DNA of 64,000 bases, from the NCBI GenBank assembly GCA_038131955.1, contig JAYPQK010000011.1, positions 62,001 through 126,000 of the forward strand, given 5' to 3'. Shown here in pieces: positions 34,948 to 42,851 of the stretch (its first letter is position 1; every line of letters starts with the position of its first letter). The position numbers and the translations under genes were made by a program. The notes beneath the pieces were generated by a model, which saw only the letters and a list, made by a program, of their open reading frames with translations, was not told the origin of the DNA and searched no databases. This DNA is from SHAN690 sp038131955. GTDB taxonomy: Bacteria; Bacteroidota; Bacteroidia; Flavobacteriales_G; Salibacteraceae.

Positions 34948-34978
34948 TTGGCTCCGCATTCTCATTTCTTTACTTTCG
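34948..34978 (+). promoter_or_regulatory. Candidate promoter for hypothetical gene at 34995
   Basis: TTG at 34948-34950, a 20-nt spacer, and TACTTTCG at 34971-34978 (7/8 match), 16 nt before the ATG at 34995. Confidence 0.45.
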
Positions 34979-34994
34979 GGATAAATCCGGTCCC

Positions 34995-35432
34995 ATGGCG
35001 TACACACTGAAAGGAGTCAAATACGATGTCAAGGTTCTCTTGGCTTGGGGTGAAAGTATTTCAGGCAACAAGAAGATCACAGAGTTCTTGATGAAGAATG
35101 GCTACCCGGAACTCGGACTCTTTCACTTCGCCCTGCGCAATGAAGAGCGCAGTCGCGACTGGTTGATGGAAAATAAGTTTCCTCACCTCATGGCCCTGAT
35201 CAACGCCATCGAAGGAAATAAGGATGCCCGAACGTGGCTAGAAGCGAATGAGTTCCATCTCTTGCTTGACATGGCACTCTCTGCCGACGGTGACGATGAT
35301 GCTTACGAGCGCTTGACCAAAGCTAACATGAAGGTGTTTGCGGTTCTATCCAAGAAGATGCAGGTGGTCAAAGATGAGATCGAAGACCGCAAATGGGATC
35401 ACCACCGCTATAGCAGTTCGCAAGGCGGTTGA
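34995..35432 (+). CDS. Conserved-looking hypothetical protein
   Basis: 145 aa from the ATG at 34995, supported by a TTG-N20-TACTTTCG promoter upstream. Mostly helical and soluble, with repeating motifs of the form GNKKITEFLMKNGYPELGLF, RSRDWLMENKFPHLMALI and GNKDARTWLEANEFHLLLDM, i.e. three ~30-residue helical repeats with a W/F-L-ENxFP core. No signal peptide or catalytic motif is seen. I do not recognise the family. Its TGA abuts the TGA of the convergent MORN gene. Confidence 0.65.
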   Translation: MAYTLKGVKYDVKVLLAWGESISGNKKITEFLMKNGYPELGLFHFALRNEERSRDWLMENKFPHLMALINAIEGNKDARTWLEANEFHLLLDMALSADGDDDAYERLTKANMKVFAVLSKKMQVVKDEIEDRKWDHHRYSSSQGG

Positions 35433-35894
35433 TCAGCCCTCGTCCTTGACCGGCTTATTGTCCTTGAATTCGCCTTTCCAAACCGAACCATCTACGGACT
35501 TTAATTTCCCCTTTCCGTGCATCTTGCCTTGCCTGAACTGTCCTCGATAGGCGCGACCGTCAGGCCAGTGCATCTCTCCTTTTCCATGGGGCTCGTCGCC
35601 TTTCCATCGACCGTCATACTCGCGACCGCTGCTCCATTTCATGTGTCCTTTCCCGTGGCGTAGTCCATTTTGCCAACTACCTTCATAGAAGCTACTGTCT
35701 GGCCAAACCATATTGCCTTTGCCGCTGAATTCTCCGTTGAAGATCTCACCGTAGTACTTGGTTCCGTTCTCCCAATAGATGGTATGATAGCCATCCGACA
35801 TAGATCGAATGTCATCGCCGTTGAACTCTTGCGATCGACCCGTGAACGACAGGACGAAAACTAGTATGAATAGTGCGTAACTTCTCTTCCTCAT
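35433..35894 (-). CDS. Secreted MORN-repeat protein
   Basis: 153 aa with a signal peptide (YALFILVFVLSFTGRSQ). About five tandem MORN repeats of 23 residues follow (YYGEIFNGEFSGKGNMVWPD; YEGSWQNGLRHGKGHMKW; YDGRWKGDEPHGKGEMHW; YRGQFRQGKMHGKGKL; WKGEFKDNKPV). MORN repeats form an elongated beta-sheet used as a scaffold or lipid contact. It overlaps the upstream GIN-domain gene by 4 bp, so both envelope proteins are made together. Confidence 0.85.
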   Translation of the reverse strand: MRKRSYALFILVFVLSFTGRSQEFNGDDIRSMSDGYHTIYWENGTKYYGEIFNGEFSGKGNMVWPDSSFYEGSWQNGLRHGKGHMKWSSGREYDGRWKGDEPHGKGEMHWPDGRAYRGQFRQGKMHGKGKLKSVDGSVWKGEFKDNKPVKDEG

Positions 35895-36601
35895 TTCACT
35901 TGTTTGACCTCCCCTGCTCCAGAAATACTCTTGGTAATGACTGGGTCTCCTTTATACTTCACATCGCCTGCTCCTGTGACATCCACATCCAGCTTATCTG
36001 ATACAGCGATCTCGACTTCTCCGGCTCCAGTCACATCGATCGAGGCCTCTTTCACTTCTAGTTCCATTGCATCTATATCACCTGCACCAGAGATCTTGAA
36101 GTGAGCCTCATCGGCTTCCCCGGAGAGAGTCAACTCACCACCTCCGGAGATCTCCACTTCCAGATTCTTAACGTCAAAATCCAGCTCCCCATCGCAGGCT
36201 CCGGATACGTCAAACTCAAAGCTCTTGGACTTAATCGTTTTATCTGAGGTTATCTGAATGGCTCCCGAAACATCGATCTCCTCCAGATCATCGTAGAAGA
36301 TACGAAGCAGCAACTGATCTGACTGCAAGTACTTGTCGTTGGTATTGATATCCAGCTCTCCTACATCGCTTTTGATGGAAATGTGCTCGTGCAGGTTCTC
36401 ATCCGTGATCACTTCCACCTTGCTTCCTCCTTTGATCAGCTCCACTTCAAATACCCCGGATATATCAATCTCGTTGAAGTCATCTACATCGTGCGTAACC
36501 TCTACAATGTTTCCGTTTCCATGGATCTGTTCGCCACAAGAACTCAGTCCAAGGGCAAATAAAGAAAGTAGAGCAATCGTGAATAAATAAGCGGTCTTCA
36601 T
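35891..36601 (-). CDS. Head GIN domain (DUF2807) lipoprotein
   Basis: 236 aa. Lipobox LFALGLSSC. The mature protein is a right-handed beta-helix-like GIN/DUF2807 domain: GNGNIVEVTHDVDDFNEIDISGVFEVEL, then stepwise ISGAxDxxL / VTGAGEVEI / VTGAGDVKYKG repeats. It is a typical Bacteroidota putative adhesin or autotransporter-like head. The intergenic region to pepE contains a divergent promoter with an inverted CAAATGT/ACATTTG pair. A second, more divergent GIN protein occurs at 61224. Confidence 0.88.
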   Translation of the reverse strand: MKTAYLFTIALLSLFALGLSSCGEQIHGNGNIVEVTHDVDDFNEIDISGVFEVELIKGGSKVEVITDENLHEHISIKSDVGELDINTNDKYLQSDQLLLRIFYDDLEEIDVSGAIQITSDKTIKSKSFEFDVSGACDGELDFDVKNLEVEISGGGELTLSGEADEAHFKISGAGDIDAMELEVKEASIDVTGAGEVEIAVSDKLDVDVTGAGDVKYKGDPVITKSISGAGEVKQVK

Positions 36602-36612
36602 GGTGTGTTGGT

Positions 36613-36644
36613 TTTGTCCAAATGTCTAAAATGTTTCACATTTG
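36613..36644 (+). promoter_or_regulatory. Candidate promoter for pepE within an inverted repeat
   Basis: TTTG at 36613-36616, 20-nt spacer, CACATTTG at 36637-36644 (7/8). The -7 box is the right arm of an inverted repeat CAAATGT (36619-36625)/ACATTTG (36638-36644), so the left arm gives a -7-like GACATTTG toward the divergent GIN gene. Confidence 0.4.
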
Positions 36645-36673
36645 ACCCCTACCGCTTATGTAAAACACAAACC

Positions 36674-37372
36674 ATGCAGCTACTCCTTCTCAGCAACTCT
36701 AGCATTTCAGGCCAACCCTATCTCGATTGGCCAAAGCCATTGATCAATCGATCCCTTTCAGAAGGAACGAAAGCGGTCTTCATCCCTTACGCTGCGGTGA
36801 CCTTCTCCTATGATGAGTACGAAGAAATGGTCAGTAAAGCCCTGGCTGAGGTTGGTGTAAACGTGAAGAGCATCCACCATTCATCCGATCCGGTAACGAG
36901 CATTCAAGAGGCAGAAGCCATTTTGGTGGGAGGAGGAAACACCTTCCAATTGCTTTCGGAATTGTACCGCAACGGTTTGGTAGATCCGATCCGAGAAAAG
37001 GTAAAGGGTGGAACGCCTTACATTGGTTGGAGTGCGGGTTCGAATGTCGCCTGCCAAAGTATCAAGACCACGAACGACATGCCGATCACTGAGCCGCCTA
37101 CGTTCGATGGACTTCAGTTGGTGAACATTCAGATCAACCCGCATTACACCGAGCAAACCATCGTTGGACACGGCGGTGAGAGTAGACTACAGCGCTTGAT
37201 GGAATACGCCGCGATCAATGACACGCCGGTACTTTGCCTTCCGGAAGGTTGTGCCTTAAAGATAGAAGGCGACGAATGGAAGTTGATTTCTTCAGAGCCA
37301 TGTAAGTTGATCCGTAAAGGCGGCGAAGTGGAGACTTTGCATCATGGGGTGATTTCGGCGATAGGGGAGTAG
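36674..37372 (+). CDS. pepE: Dipeptidase E (alpha-aspartyl dipeptidase)
   Basis: 232 aa from the ATG at 36674 (MQLLLLSNSSISGQPYLDWP). Peptidase family S51: IPYAAVTFSYDEYEEMV, VGGGNTFQLL, the nucleophile elbow YIGWSAGSNVACQSI and INPHYTEQ with the catalytic His, then LCLPEGCALKIEGD. It cleaves Asp-X dipeptides in the cytoplasm, complementing the predicted Asp/Glu-specific S46 peptidase encoded 1.2 kb downstream. Length and motif order are complete. Confidence 0.92.
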   Translation: MQLLLLSNSSISGQPYLDWPKPLINRSLSEGTKAVFIPYAAVTFSYDEYEEMVSKALAEVGVNVKSIHHSSDPVTSIQEAEAILVGGGNTFQLLSELYRNGLVDPIREKVKGGTPYIGWSAGSNVACQSIKTTNDMPITEPPTFDGLQLVNIQINPHYTEQTIVGHGGESRLQRLMEYAAINDTPVLCLPEGCALKIEGDEWKLISSEPCKLIRKGGEVETLHHGVISAIGE

Positions 37373-37481
37373 AGATTAGTAAGTTCTAAATATCGAAGCC
37401 ACTTCGACGGGATGACAATCAAGAGAACTGTACCGGGCTAAACATTGCAACTTCCTTCTAATTCAATTGCATTTTATTAAA

Positions 37482-37511
37482 TTGTCATTGAGGGTTGCAT
37501 CCTCACATTTG
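37482..37511 (+). promoter_or_regulatory. Candidate promoter for ORF6N gene (leaderless class)
   Basis: TTG at 37482-37484, 19-nt spacer, CACATTTG at 37504-37511 (7/8 to TAnnTTTG), ending 4 nt before the ATG at 37516. Confidence 0.45.
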
Positions 37512-37515
37512 ATTC

Positions 37516-38031
37516 ATGGAAACGAATCAAATTATTCCTGAACAAAGAATCTTAAGCAAGATCTACATGATCAGGGGTCAAAAGGTTATGGTCGATCGTG
37601 ACCTAGCGGAGCTTTTTCGCGTTGAGACACGGGTACTAAAGCAAACCGTTAGGAGGAATCTTAGTCGATTCCCTGAAGACTTCATGTTTCAGATGTCTAA
37701 GGAGGAGTTTGAAAATTGGAGATCACAAAATGTGATGTCCAAAGAAGATAAGAAGGGATTGCGTCATACTCCTTTCTGCTTTACCGAACAAGGCGTAACG
37801 ATGCTCTCATGCATCTTGAACAGCGATGTCGCTATTCAAGTCAATATCCAGATCATTCGAGTCTTTACCAAGATGCGAGAGATGATCCTCACTCACAAAG
37901 ACATCCTCCTCAAGGTGGAGCAGATGGAAAGCACGCTAGCTGGTCAAGATGAAAAGATCGCCGCCAACTTTGAATACCTCAAGCAATTCATCAGACAACA
38001 AGAGGAGCCGAGACCAAGGATCGGATATTAG
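37516..38031 (+). CDS. ORF6N domain protein (DNA-binding, KilA-N-related)
   Basis: 171 aa. Residues ~8-95 are an ORF6N domain: ILSKIYMIRGQKVMVDRDLAELFRVETRVLKQTVRRNLSRFPEDFMFQMS, then FCFTEQGVTMLSCIL. The C-terminal part is a coiled coil (MREMILTHKDILLKVEQMES...DEKIAANFEYLKQF). ORF6N domains occur in phage antirepressor-like proteins and are also common as orphan chromosomal genes in Bacteroidota. No phage gene is near. Its codon use looks more A/T-rich than its neighbours and it borders a repeat-filled gap, so horizontal origin is possible. Confidence 0.88.
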   Translation: METNQIIPEQRILSKIYMIRGQKVMVDRDLAELFRVETRVLKQTVRRNLSRFPEDFMFQMSKEEFENWRSQNVMSKEDKKGLRHTPFCFTEQGVTMLSCILNSDVAIQVNIQIIRVFTKMREMILTHKDILLKVEQMESTLAGQDEKIAANFEYLKQFIRQQEEPRPRIGY

Positions 38032-38584
38032 TTGACCACATTAAAAAAATTGGCAAGTACCATACTCAGAAAAGTCAGACCACTCCCTCCCAACCAATCA
38101 CCGTTCACTACCAAACTATCTGACCATTTGACTATTTGACTCCCCACCCGCCCAAATATGTCGCAGCTGCGCAGCATTTAGTCGGTTCTTGGTTTCTCCG
38201 ACTTTATAGATGTGCCGCACCTACGGCGCTTGCACCATGCGATATTTCAACTTAGTCCTTCGCTCTCACTGATGACTGATCACTGTTCACTATTCACTAT
38301 TCAACTATCTGACTACTCAACCATTTGACCATTTAACTATTCAACTCCCTCCCAGATGTGTCGCACCTACGGCGCTTGCACCATATTCAAAATTCGACCC
38401 TGCCTCCGGCAGGCAGGCTCAACCAATCACTGTTCACCGTTCACTTTCCGACTATTCAACCATTTGACCATTTAACTAATCAACCCATTCCCCCATCCCC
38501 ATTTCACCATTTAACCACTTCACCATTTAACCACTTCACCATTCCCCTATTTCCGAGCATTCATTTCTTTTGTGGCAAATTGAA
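38032..38584. repeat. Intergenic region of modular 7-/8-nt word arrays and hairpins
   Basis: There is no gene here. It holds 8-nt words of pattern CYAYTYRA in strict register (five at 38305-38344, four at 38452-38483, six at 38499-38546). There are 7-nt words ending in CA just before (CTGATGA, CTGATCA, CTGTTCA, CTATTCA twice) near 38269-38304. Two imperfect hairpin units (GCAGCTGCGCAGC at 38163, GCACCTACGGCGC at 38217) form a compound ~85-nt element, the second unit recurs at 38363, and a CCTGCC/GGCAGG hairpin lies near 38399. The same modules in the same order occur at 59699-59990. Confidence 0.7.
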
Positions 38585-40756
38585 ATGATGATGCGCACTT
38601 ACAGATTTGTCCTTACTCTTCTCCTAGCTCTTACCACCTTGCTATCCACGGCCAAAGAAGGCATGTGGATCCCAAGCATGATCGCCGATATGGTCGGTGA
38701 TGACATGAAGGCCATGGGAATGAAGATCGATCCTTCTGATCTCTATGCCATCAATCAATCTTCGATCAAAGATGCCGTGGTGCATTTCAATGGTGGTTGT
38801 ACTTCGGTCTTGGTGAGTGACCAAGCCCTTTTACTTACCAATCACCACTGTGGTTATAGTCGCATTCAATCACATAGCACGCTCGAACACAACTATTTGA
38901 AAGATGGCTTCTGGGCTTCGAGCTTGAAGGACGAGCTTGTCAATCCGGGAATGGACGCCTCTATCATCAAGGAGATCCGCGATGTGACCGATGAAATGTT
39001 GAGTGAACTGTCAGTAGACGCGACCGAAAGCGCAAGAGGCGAACACCTCAAGGAAAAGTCAAAGGCGCTCATCGAAAAGATCAAAGAAGAGACCGGTTAC
39101 GAAGCGTACATCCGTCCGTTCTACCACGGGAATCAATACCTGCTTTTCATTGTGGAGGTCTTCACTGACATCCGACTAGTGGGTGCACCTCCTTCTTCCA
39201 TTGGAAAGTATGGCTTTGACACGGACAACTGGGTCTGGCCGCGTCATACGGGCGACTTTTCTGTGTTCCGCATCTACGCCAACAAAGACAATAAACCCGC
39301 CGACTACAGTGAGGACAATGTGCCTTATCGCCCCAATCATTTCCTGCCGGTAAACATCCAAGGGGTTGAGAAGGACGACTTCACCATCGTTTACGGGTTC
39401 CCTGGCCGGACCGACAACTATATTTCTGAGGTCGAGGTGAACCATATCCTTGAGGTCATAAATCCGCTTCGCTTGAAGATGCGAGAAGCGTCCTTATCCG
39501 TAATCGATGACGCTATGCGCAAAGACGAATTGGTCTCCATCCAATACGCCGCCAAGCAGAGCCGGATTAGCAATGCCTACAAGAAATGGATCGGACAGTC
39601 GAAAGGATTGGTTCGACACAGAGCACTGGAAAAAAAGGATTCTTTGGAAGCCCTTTTCACGAAGCGGATCGAACAGAATCCGGAGTGGAAGCAAGCTTAT
39701 GGCTCACTTCTCCAGGAGATCGCTGAAGTTGAAAACGGTAAGCTTCCCTACATGCTGAGTCGTGAATTCCTCATCGAATTCTATTACATGGGACCTGAGA
39801 TCCTTCGGTATGCAGAGCGCTACCGTGAGTTAGTCGAAAAGAGCACCGACGAAAGCGTAACGGACGAAGAGATCGACGAATGGCTCCAACAGCAGCTGGA
39901 TAAGTCGGGCTACTTCAAAAACTACAATACGCGTGTGGACAAGGACATCATGAAGGCACAGATAGGCTTCTTCATTGGCGAACAACCCGACGCTGATTTT
40001 TTAACGGGAATCAAGAAGGACAATGAATCCCTGATGGAGTTTGTAGACCGTCTTTTTGAGGAGAGCGCATTTTCGAGTGAGGAAAAAGTGGAAGCGTTGC
40101 TATCAAAATACAAGCGTGGAAATAACAAGAAGATCACCTCTGATCCCGCCTATATATTTTCCAAAGCAATCTCTGACCATTACTATCAAAAGACCCGACC
40201 AGCGTTGTTAGGTTATGTCACGAAAGGAGACAGCCTCATGAGGGTATGGATGAATGCTCAGATGAAGGTATTGCCTGAGCGCACCTACTTCGCGGATGCC
40301 AATAGCACCTTGCGAATCACGTATGGAAAGGTGGAGGGATACGAGCCCTTTGATGGTGCAGAATATTCATACTACACCACACTGGCAGGTGTCATGGAAA
40401 AAGAAGATCCGACCAGCGAAGAGTATGAGGTTCCAGCCAAGTTGAAGGAGCTGTATGAAAAGAAAGATTATGGTCGCTACGCCCATTCAACCGGTGAAAT
40501 GCGTGTTTGCTTTGTGGCAAGCAATCATACCTCAGGTGGTAATAGTGGTTCCCCGGTGATCGATGCAAACGGAAACCTGATCGGACTCAACTTTGATAGA
40601 ACATGGGAAAGCACGATGAGCGACATCATGTTCAATCCGACCATCTGTCGCAACATCACAGTGGATATTCGCTACGTACTCTTCATCATGGACAAATTCG
40701 CCGGCGCAAAGCACCTCGTGGATGAGATGAAGCTGGTGAGCGGAGTGAAGGGCTGA
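38585..40756 (+). CDS. S46 family dipeptidyl-peptidase (DPP11-like)
   Basis: 723 aa from the ATG at 38585 (next two codons downstream are also Met). Signal peptide LLLALTTLLSTA. Chymotrypsin-fold catalytic motifs: LLTNHHCGYSRIQ (His), the Asp region GFDTDNWVWPRHTGDF, and TSGGNSGSPVIDANG (Ser ~655), separated by the S46 helical domain. In S46, the residue in FD-x-xWE determines P1 choice: Gly gives DPP7, Arg gives the Asp/Glu-specific DPP11. Here it is NFDRTWES with Arg at ~672, so cleavage after acidic residues is predicted. Periplasmic peptide scavenging fits the other peptidases in the window. Confidence 0.9.
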   Translation: MMMRTYRFVLTLLLALTTLLSTAKEGMWIPSMIADMVGDDMKAMGMKIDPSDLYAINQSSIKDAVVHFNGGCTSVLVSDQALLLTNHHCGYSRIQSHSTLEHNYLKDGFWASSLKDELVNPGMDASIIKEIRDVTDEMLSELSVDATESARGEHLKEKSKALIEKIKEETGYEAYIRPFYHGNQYLLFIVEVFTDIRLVGAPPSSIGKYGFDTDNWVWPRHTGDFSVFRIYANKDNKPADYSEDNVPYRPNHFLPVNIQGVEKDDFTIVYGFPGRTDNYISEVEVNHILEVINPLRLKMREASLSVIDDAMRKDELVSIQYAAKQSRISNAYKKWIGQSKGLVRHRALEKKDSLEALFTKRIEQNPEWKQAYGSLLQEIAEVENGKLPYMLSREFLIEFYYMGPEILRYAERYRELVEKSTDESVTDEEIDEWLQQQLDKSGYFKNYNTRVDKDIMKAQIGFFIGEQPDADFLTGIKKDNESLMEFVDRLFEESAFSSEEKVEALLSKYKRGNNKKITSDPAYIFSKAISDHYYQKTRPALLGYVTKGDSLMRVWMNAQMKVLPERTYFADANSTLRITYGKVEGYEPFDGAEYSYYTTLAGVMEKEDPTSEEYEVPAKLKELYEKKDYGRYAHSTGEMRVCFVASNHTSGGNSGSPVIDANGNLIGLNFDRTWESTMSDIMFNPTICRNITVDIRYVLFIMDKFAGAKHLVDEMKLVSGVKG

Positions 40757-41095
40757 TCAGTCCTCCCAAACCGTTTCTATCAATTTAGCCTCTTCCGAGA
40801 ACTTGACGCCATCACATTCATCGTTTCCTGCGATCCCGCCGAGGGCGCAGACCGTATTGCATTGATCGTCGAGGACAGGACTCTGAAAGTCCGCTCCTCC
40901 TTCATAATTGACGACGTAGACCTCCTTGCTGTTGAGTTCGTATTTCTGAACACTCGATAGGTGGATCTCTCCGATCTTTTCTCGGCCATCAATTTCATCC
41001 TGTATGCACGAGGGTAGGTCCTCGTCCGCTTTGTTGCATCCGACGATGCTAATTTCAACGAATAAGGCAGAAAGTAGAAATGCGTTCTTGATCAT
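40757..41095 (-). CDS. Hypothetical Cys-rich lipoprotein
   Basis: 112 aa from the ATG at 41095 (MIKNAFLLSALFVEISIVGC). Mature part begins CNKADEDLPSCIQDEIDG, then VQKYELNSKEVYVVNYEGGADFQSPVLDDQCNTVCALGGIAGNDECDG. This resembles small DUF6970-type lipoproteins of Bacteroidota whose central strands carry VYxVxY and a DxxC..VC..GG loop. Role unknown. Its stop abuts the stop of the S46 peptidase on TGATCA. Confidence 0.65.
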   Translation of the reverse strand: MIKNAFLLSALFVEISIVGCNKADEDLPSCIQDEIDGREKIGEIHLSSVQKYELNSKEVYVVNYEGGADFQSPVLDDQCNTVCALGGIAGNDECDGVKFSEEAKLIETVWED

Positions 41096-41178
41096 AATGC
41101 GGGTTTGATGGAAGAAACGAGAGGCCATGTTTTATGGTATGTCGCTACGTCGCGATCTACAAAAAAGGGGATCAACCG

Positions 41179-42411
41179 TTAGCCAAAAAAGACATAGGCG
41201 ATCACGATCGCCGCAATGATGCCGCAGAGGTCGGCGAACAGTCCGGCACCAAGTGCATAACGCGTGCGACTGATCGATACGGATCCAAAATAGACCGCCA
41301 AGGTGTAGAAAGTGGTTTCCGTAGATCCTTGGAAAGTACTAGCGAGTCGCCCCACGAAGCTGTCCACCCCAAAGGTGTCCATCTGCTCGATCATCATACC
41401 GCGCGCTCCGCTTCCGCTGAGAGGCTTCATCAATGCGGTCGGTAGGGCATCCACGAATCGAGTGTCGTTCAAGAACAGTCCGAAAAAGGCCCCGATGCCA
41501 TCCACGATCAGATCAAGTGTTCCGCTGGTACGTAACAGTCCAATGGCCACAAGCATAGCCACGAGGTAAGGAATGATCTTAACAGAAACTTCGAATCCTT
41601 CCTTGGCTCCTTCAACAAAGGACTCATAGACATTGACCTTCCTCCAAAGGGCCAAAGCAAAGAAGGCAGCAATGATGGTCAGAATGATCCCATTCCCGAC
41701 GAAACTGCCTACCTGCGAAGCCGCAGCTTGATCCAAACCAGATAGGTAGTACAAGGCCAAGGCGATCAATGCCGTAATACCGCCCAACCATCCCAGGATG
41801 ACCGGCTGCAACAAGTTGATGCGCTGCTTGATCGAAACGGCCATAAGCCCCCCTAAGCTGGCGAAATACGTTGCCAATAGGATCGGCAGGAAGATATCGG
41901 ATGGATTCACTGCTCCCTGAGCGGCGCGGATGGCCATCACGCTCACCGGTACAATGGTCAGCCCTGAGGTATTCAACACGATGAACATGATCATCGCATT
42001 GGAGGCTTTGTCCTTTTCCGGATTGATCTCCTGAAGCTCATTCATGGCCTTCAGCCCTAACGGAGTTGCCGCATTGTCTAATCCGAGCATATTGGCTGAG
42101 AAGTTCATCATCATCGCCCCCACCGCAGGATGGTCTTTGGGAACTTCAGGGAAAAGCTTCGAGAAAAACGGAGACACAAGTCGCGTAAGTACCCGAACGG
42201 CACCTCCCTCCTCGCCTACCTTCATGATCCCTTGCCAAAGCGAGATCACACCGATCAAATAGACGGCGATTTCCACACTGGTCTTCGCCATGTCGAAGGT
42301 ATTCTGCACCATGAGAGAAAATATCTCCGTATCGCCCATGAAGATAAAGCGCACGACCGCTACCGCGATGGCAATAAGAAAAAAGGATACCCAGATGTAA
42401 TTGAGGGCCAT
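41179..42411 (-). CDS. Nucleoside recognition domain membrane protein (SpmA-SpmB fusion type)
   Basis: 410 aa with about ten TM helices in two Gate/nucleoside-recognition halves. First half contains GEEGGAVRVLTRLVSPFFSKLFPEVPKDHPAVGAMMMNFSANMLGLDNAATPLGLKAM, the SpmA signature; the second contains LVAMLVAIGLLRTSG, LPTALMKPLSGSGARGMM and FQGSTETTFYTLAVYFGSV, the SpmB signature. In spore formers SpmA/B affect core dehydration; in non-sporulating Bacteroidota the fused form probably transports an unknown small molecule. A palindromic 7-nt word repeat lies just upstream. Confidence 0.9.
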   Translation of the reverse strand: MALNYIWVSFFLIAIAVAVVRFIFMGDTEIFSLMVQNTFDMAKTSVEIAVYLIGVISLWQGIMKVGEEGGAVRVLTRLVSPFFSKLFPEVPKDHPAVGAMMMNFSANMLGLDNAATPLGLKAMNELQEINPEKDKASNAMIMFIVLNTSGLTIVPVSVMAIRAAQGAVNPSDIFLPILLATYFASLGGLMAVSIKQRINLLQPVILGWLGGITALIALALYYLSGLDQAAASQVGSFVGNGIILTIIAAFFALALWRKVNVYESFVEGAKEGFEVSVKIIPYLVAMLVAIGLLRTSGTLDLIVDGIGAFFGLFLNDTRFVDALPTALMKPLSGSGARGMMIEQMDTFGVDSFVGRLASTFQGSTETTFYTLAVYFGSVSISRTRYALGAGLFADLCGIIAAIVIAYVFFG

Positions 42412-42489
42412 GAGATAAAGGTGAGGCTTCGAGGGAGTCCTTTTAAGGTAGGTGATCGGAAAGTTTTAACAGGGAGGGATGGAATAACT

Positions 42490-42548
42490 AGTCGGCAGTG
42501 CGCAGTTGGCAGTGCTACCTACTGCGTACTGCGCACTCTTTCAACTGC
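42490..42548. repeat. Inverted 7-nt word repeat (CAG-type)
   Basis: Words of the form TNGGCAG/TGCGCAG run on one strand, then their complements on the other, giving a perfect 10-bp stem AGTGCGCAGT (42497-42506)/ACTGCGCACT (42528-42537), extended by CAGTTG/CAACTG. It lies between two minus-strand genes. It may form a hairpin in RNA, but no T-run follows it. Confidence 0.6.
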
Positions 42549-42848
42549 CTACTGAATAAGAACTTCTTCCACCCACTCATCCTTGAGGTGCTCATTGACG
42601 TTGCGCATGATGTCTTCGCGCTGGTAGTGGAGTTCGTGTTTTAACGCCGCTGAATCGACCTTGATGATGAGCTTGCGTCCTCTGAGGAGTACATCCTGGG
42701 TGTGTCCTGCGATGACATGACCTACGATCTCTTCCCAATTGCTTTTGACCGTGATCTCGGTGAGTCCGCTTTTGAGTCGATAGACTCGCAGCAGCCGATC
42801 AATGGCGTCGCCGAGGGATTCTTGATTGCTTTTTCGCTTCGAGGACAT
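42549..42848 (-). CDS. DUF721 domain protein
   Basis: 99 aa, DUF721 (DciA-related) small protein: LGDAIDRLLRVYRLKSGLTEITVKSNWEEIVG, HTQDVLLRGRKLIIKVDSAALKHELHYQREDIMRNVN. DUF721/DciA proteins are linked to replication initiation and helicase loading in many bacteria. It starts 3 bp after the end of recF, as is common, so a role with DNA replication or repair is supported by context. Start MSSKRK is the only sensible one. Confidence 0.88.
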   Translation of the reverse strand: MSSKRKSNQESLGDAIDRLLRVYRLKSGLTEITVKSNWEEIVGHVIAGHTQDVLLRGRKLIIKVDSAALKHELHYQREDIMRNVNEHLKDEWVEEVLIQ

Positions 42849-42851
42849 GGA

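Noticed and set aside
37516..38031. Prophage remnant marked by the ORF6N gene
   Set aside because: No integrase, structural or lysis gene nearby and no attachment repeats seen.
38305..38546. CRISPR or minisatellite interpretation of the 8-nt arrays
   Set aside because: Units are too short and degenerate for CRISPR, and no spacer-like sequence lies between them.
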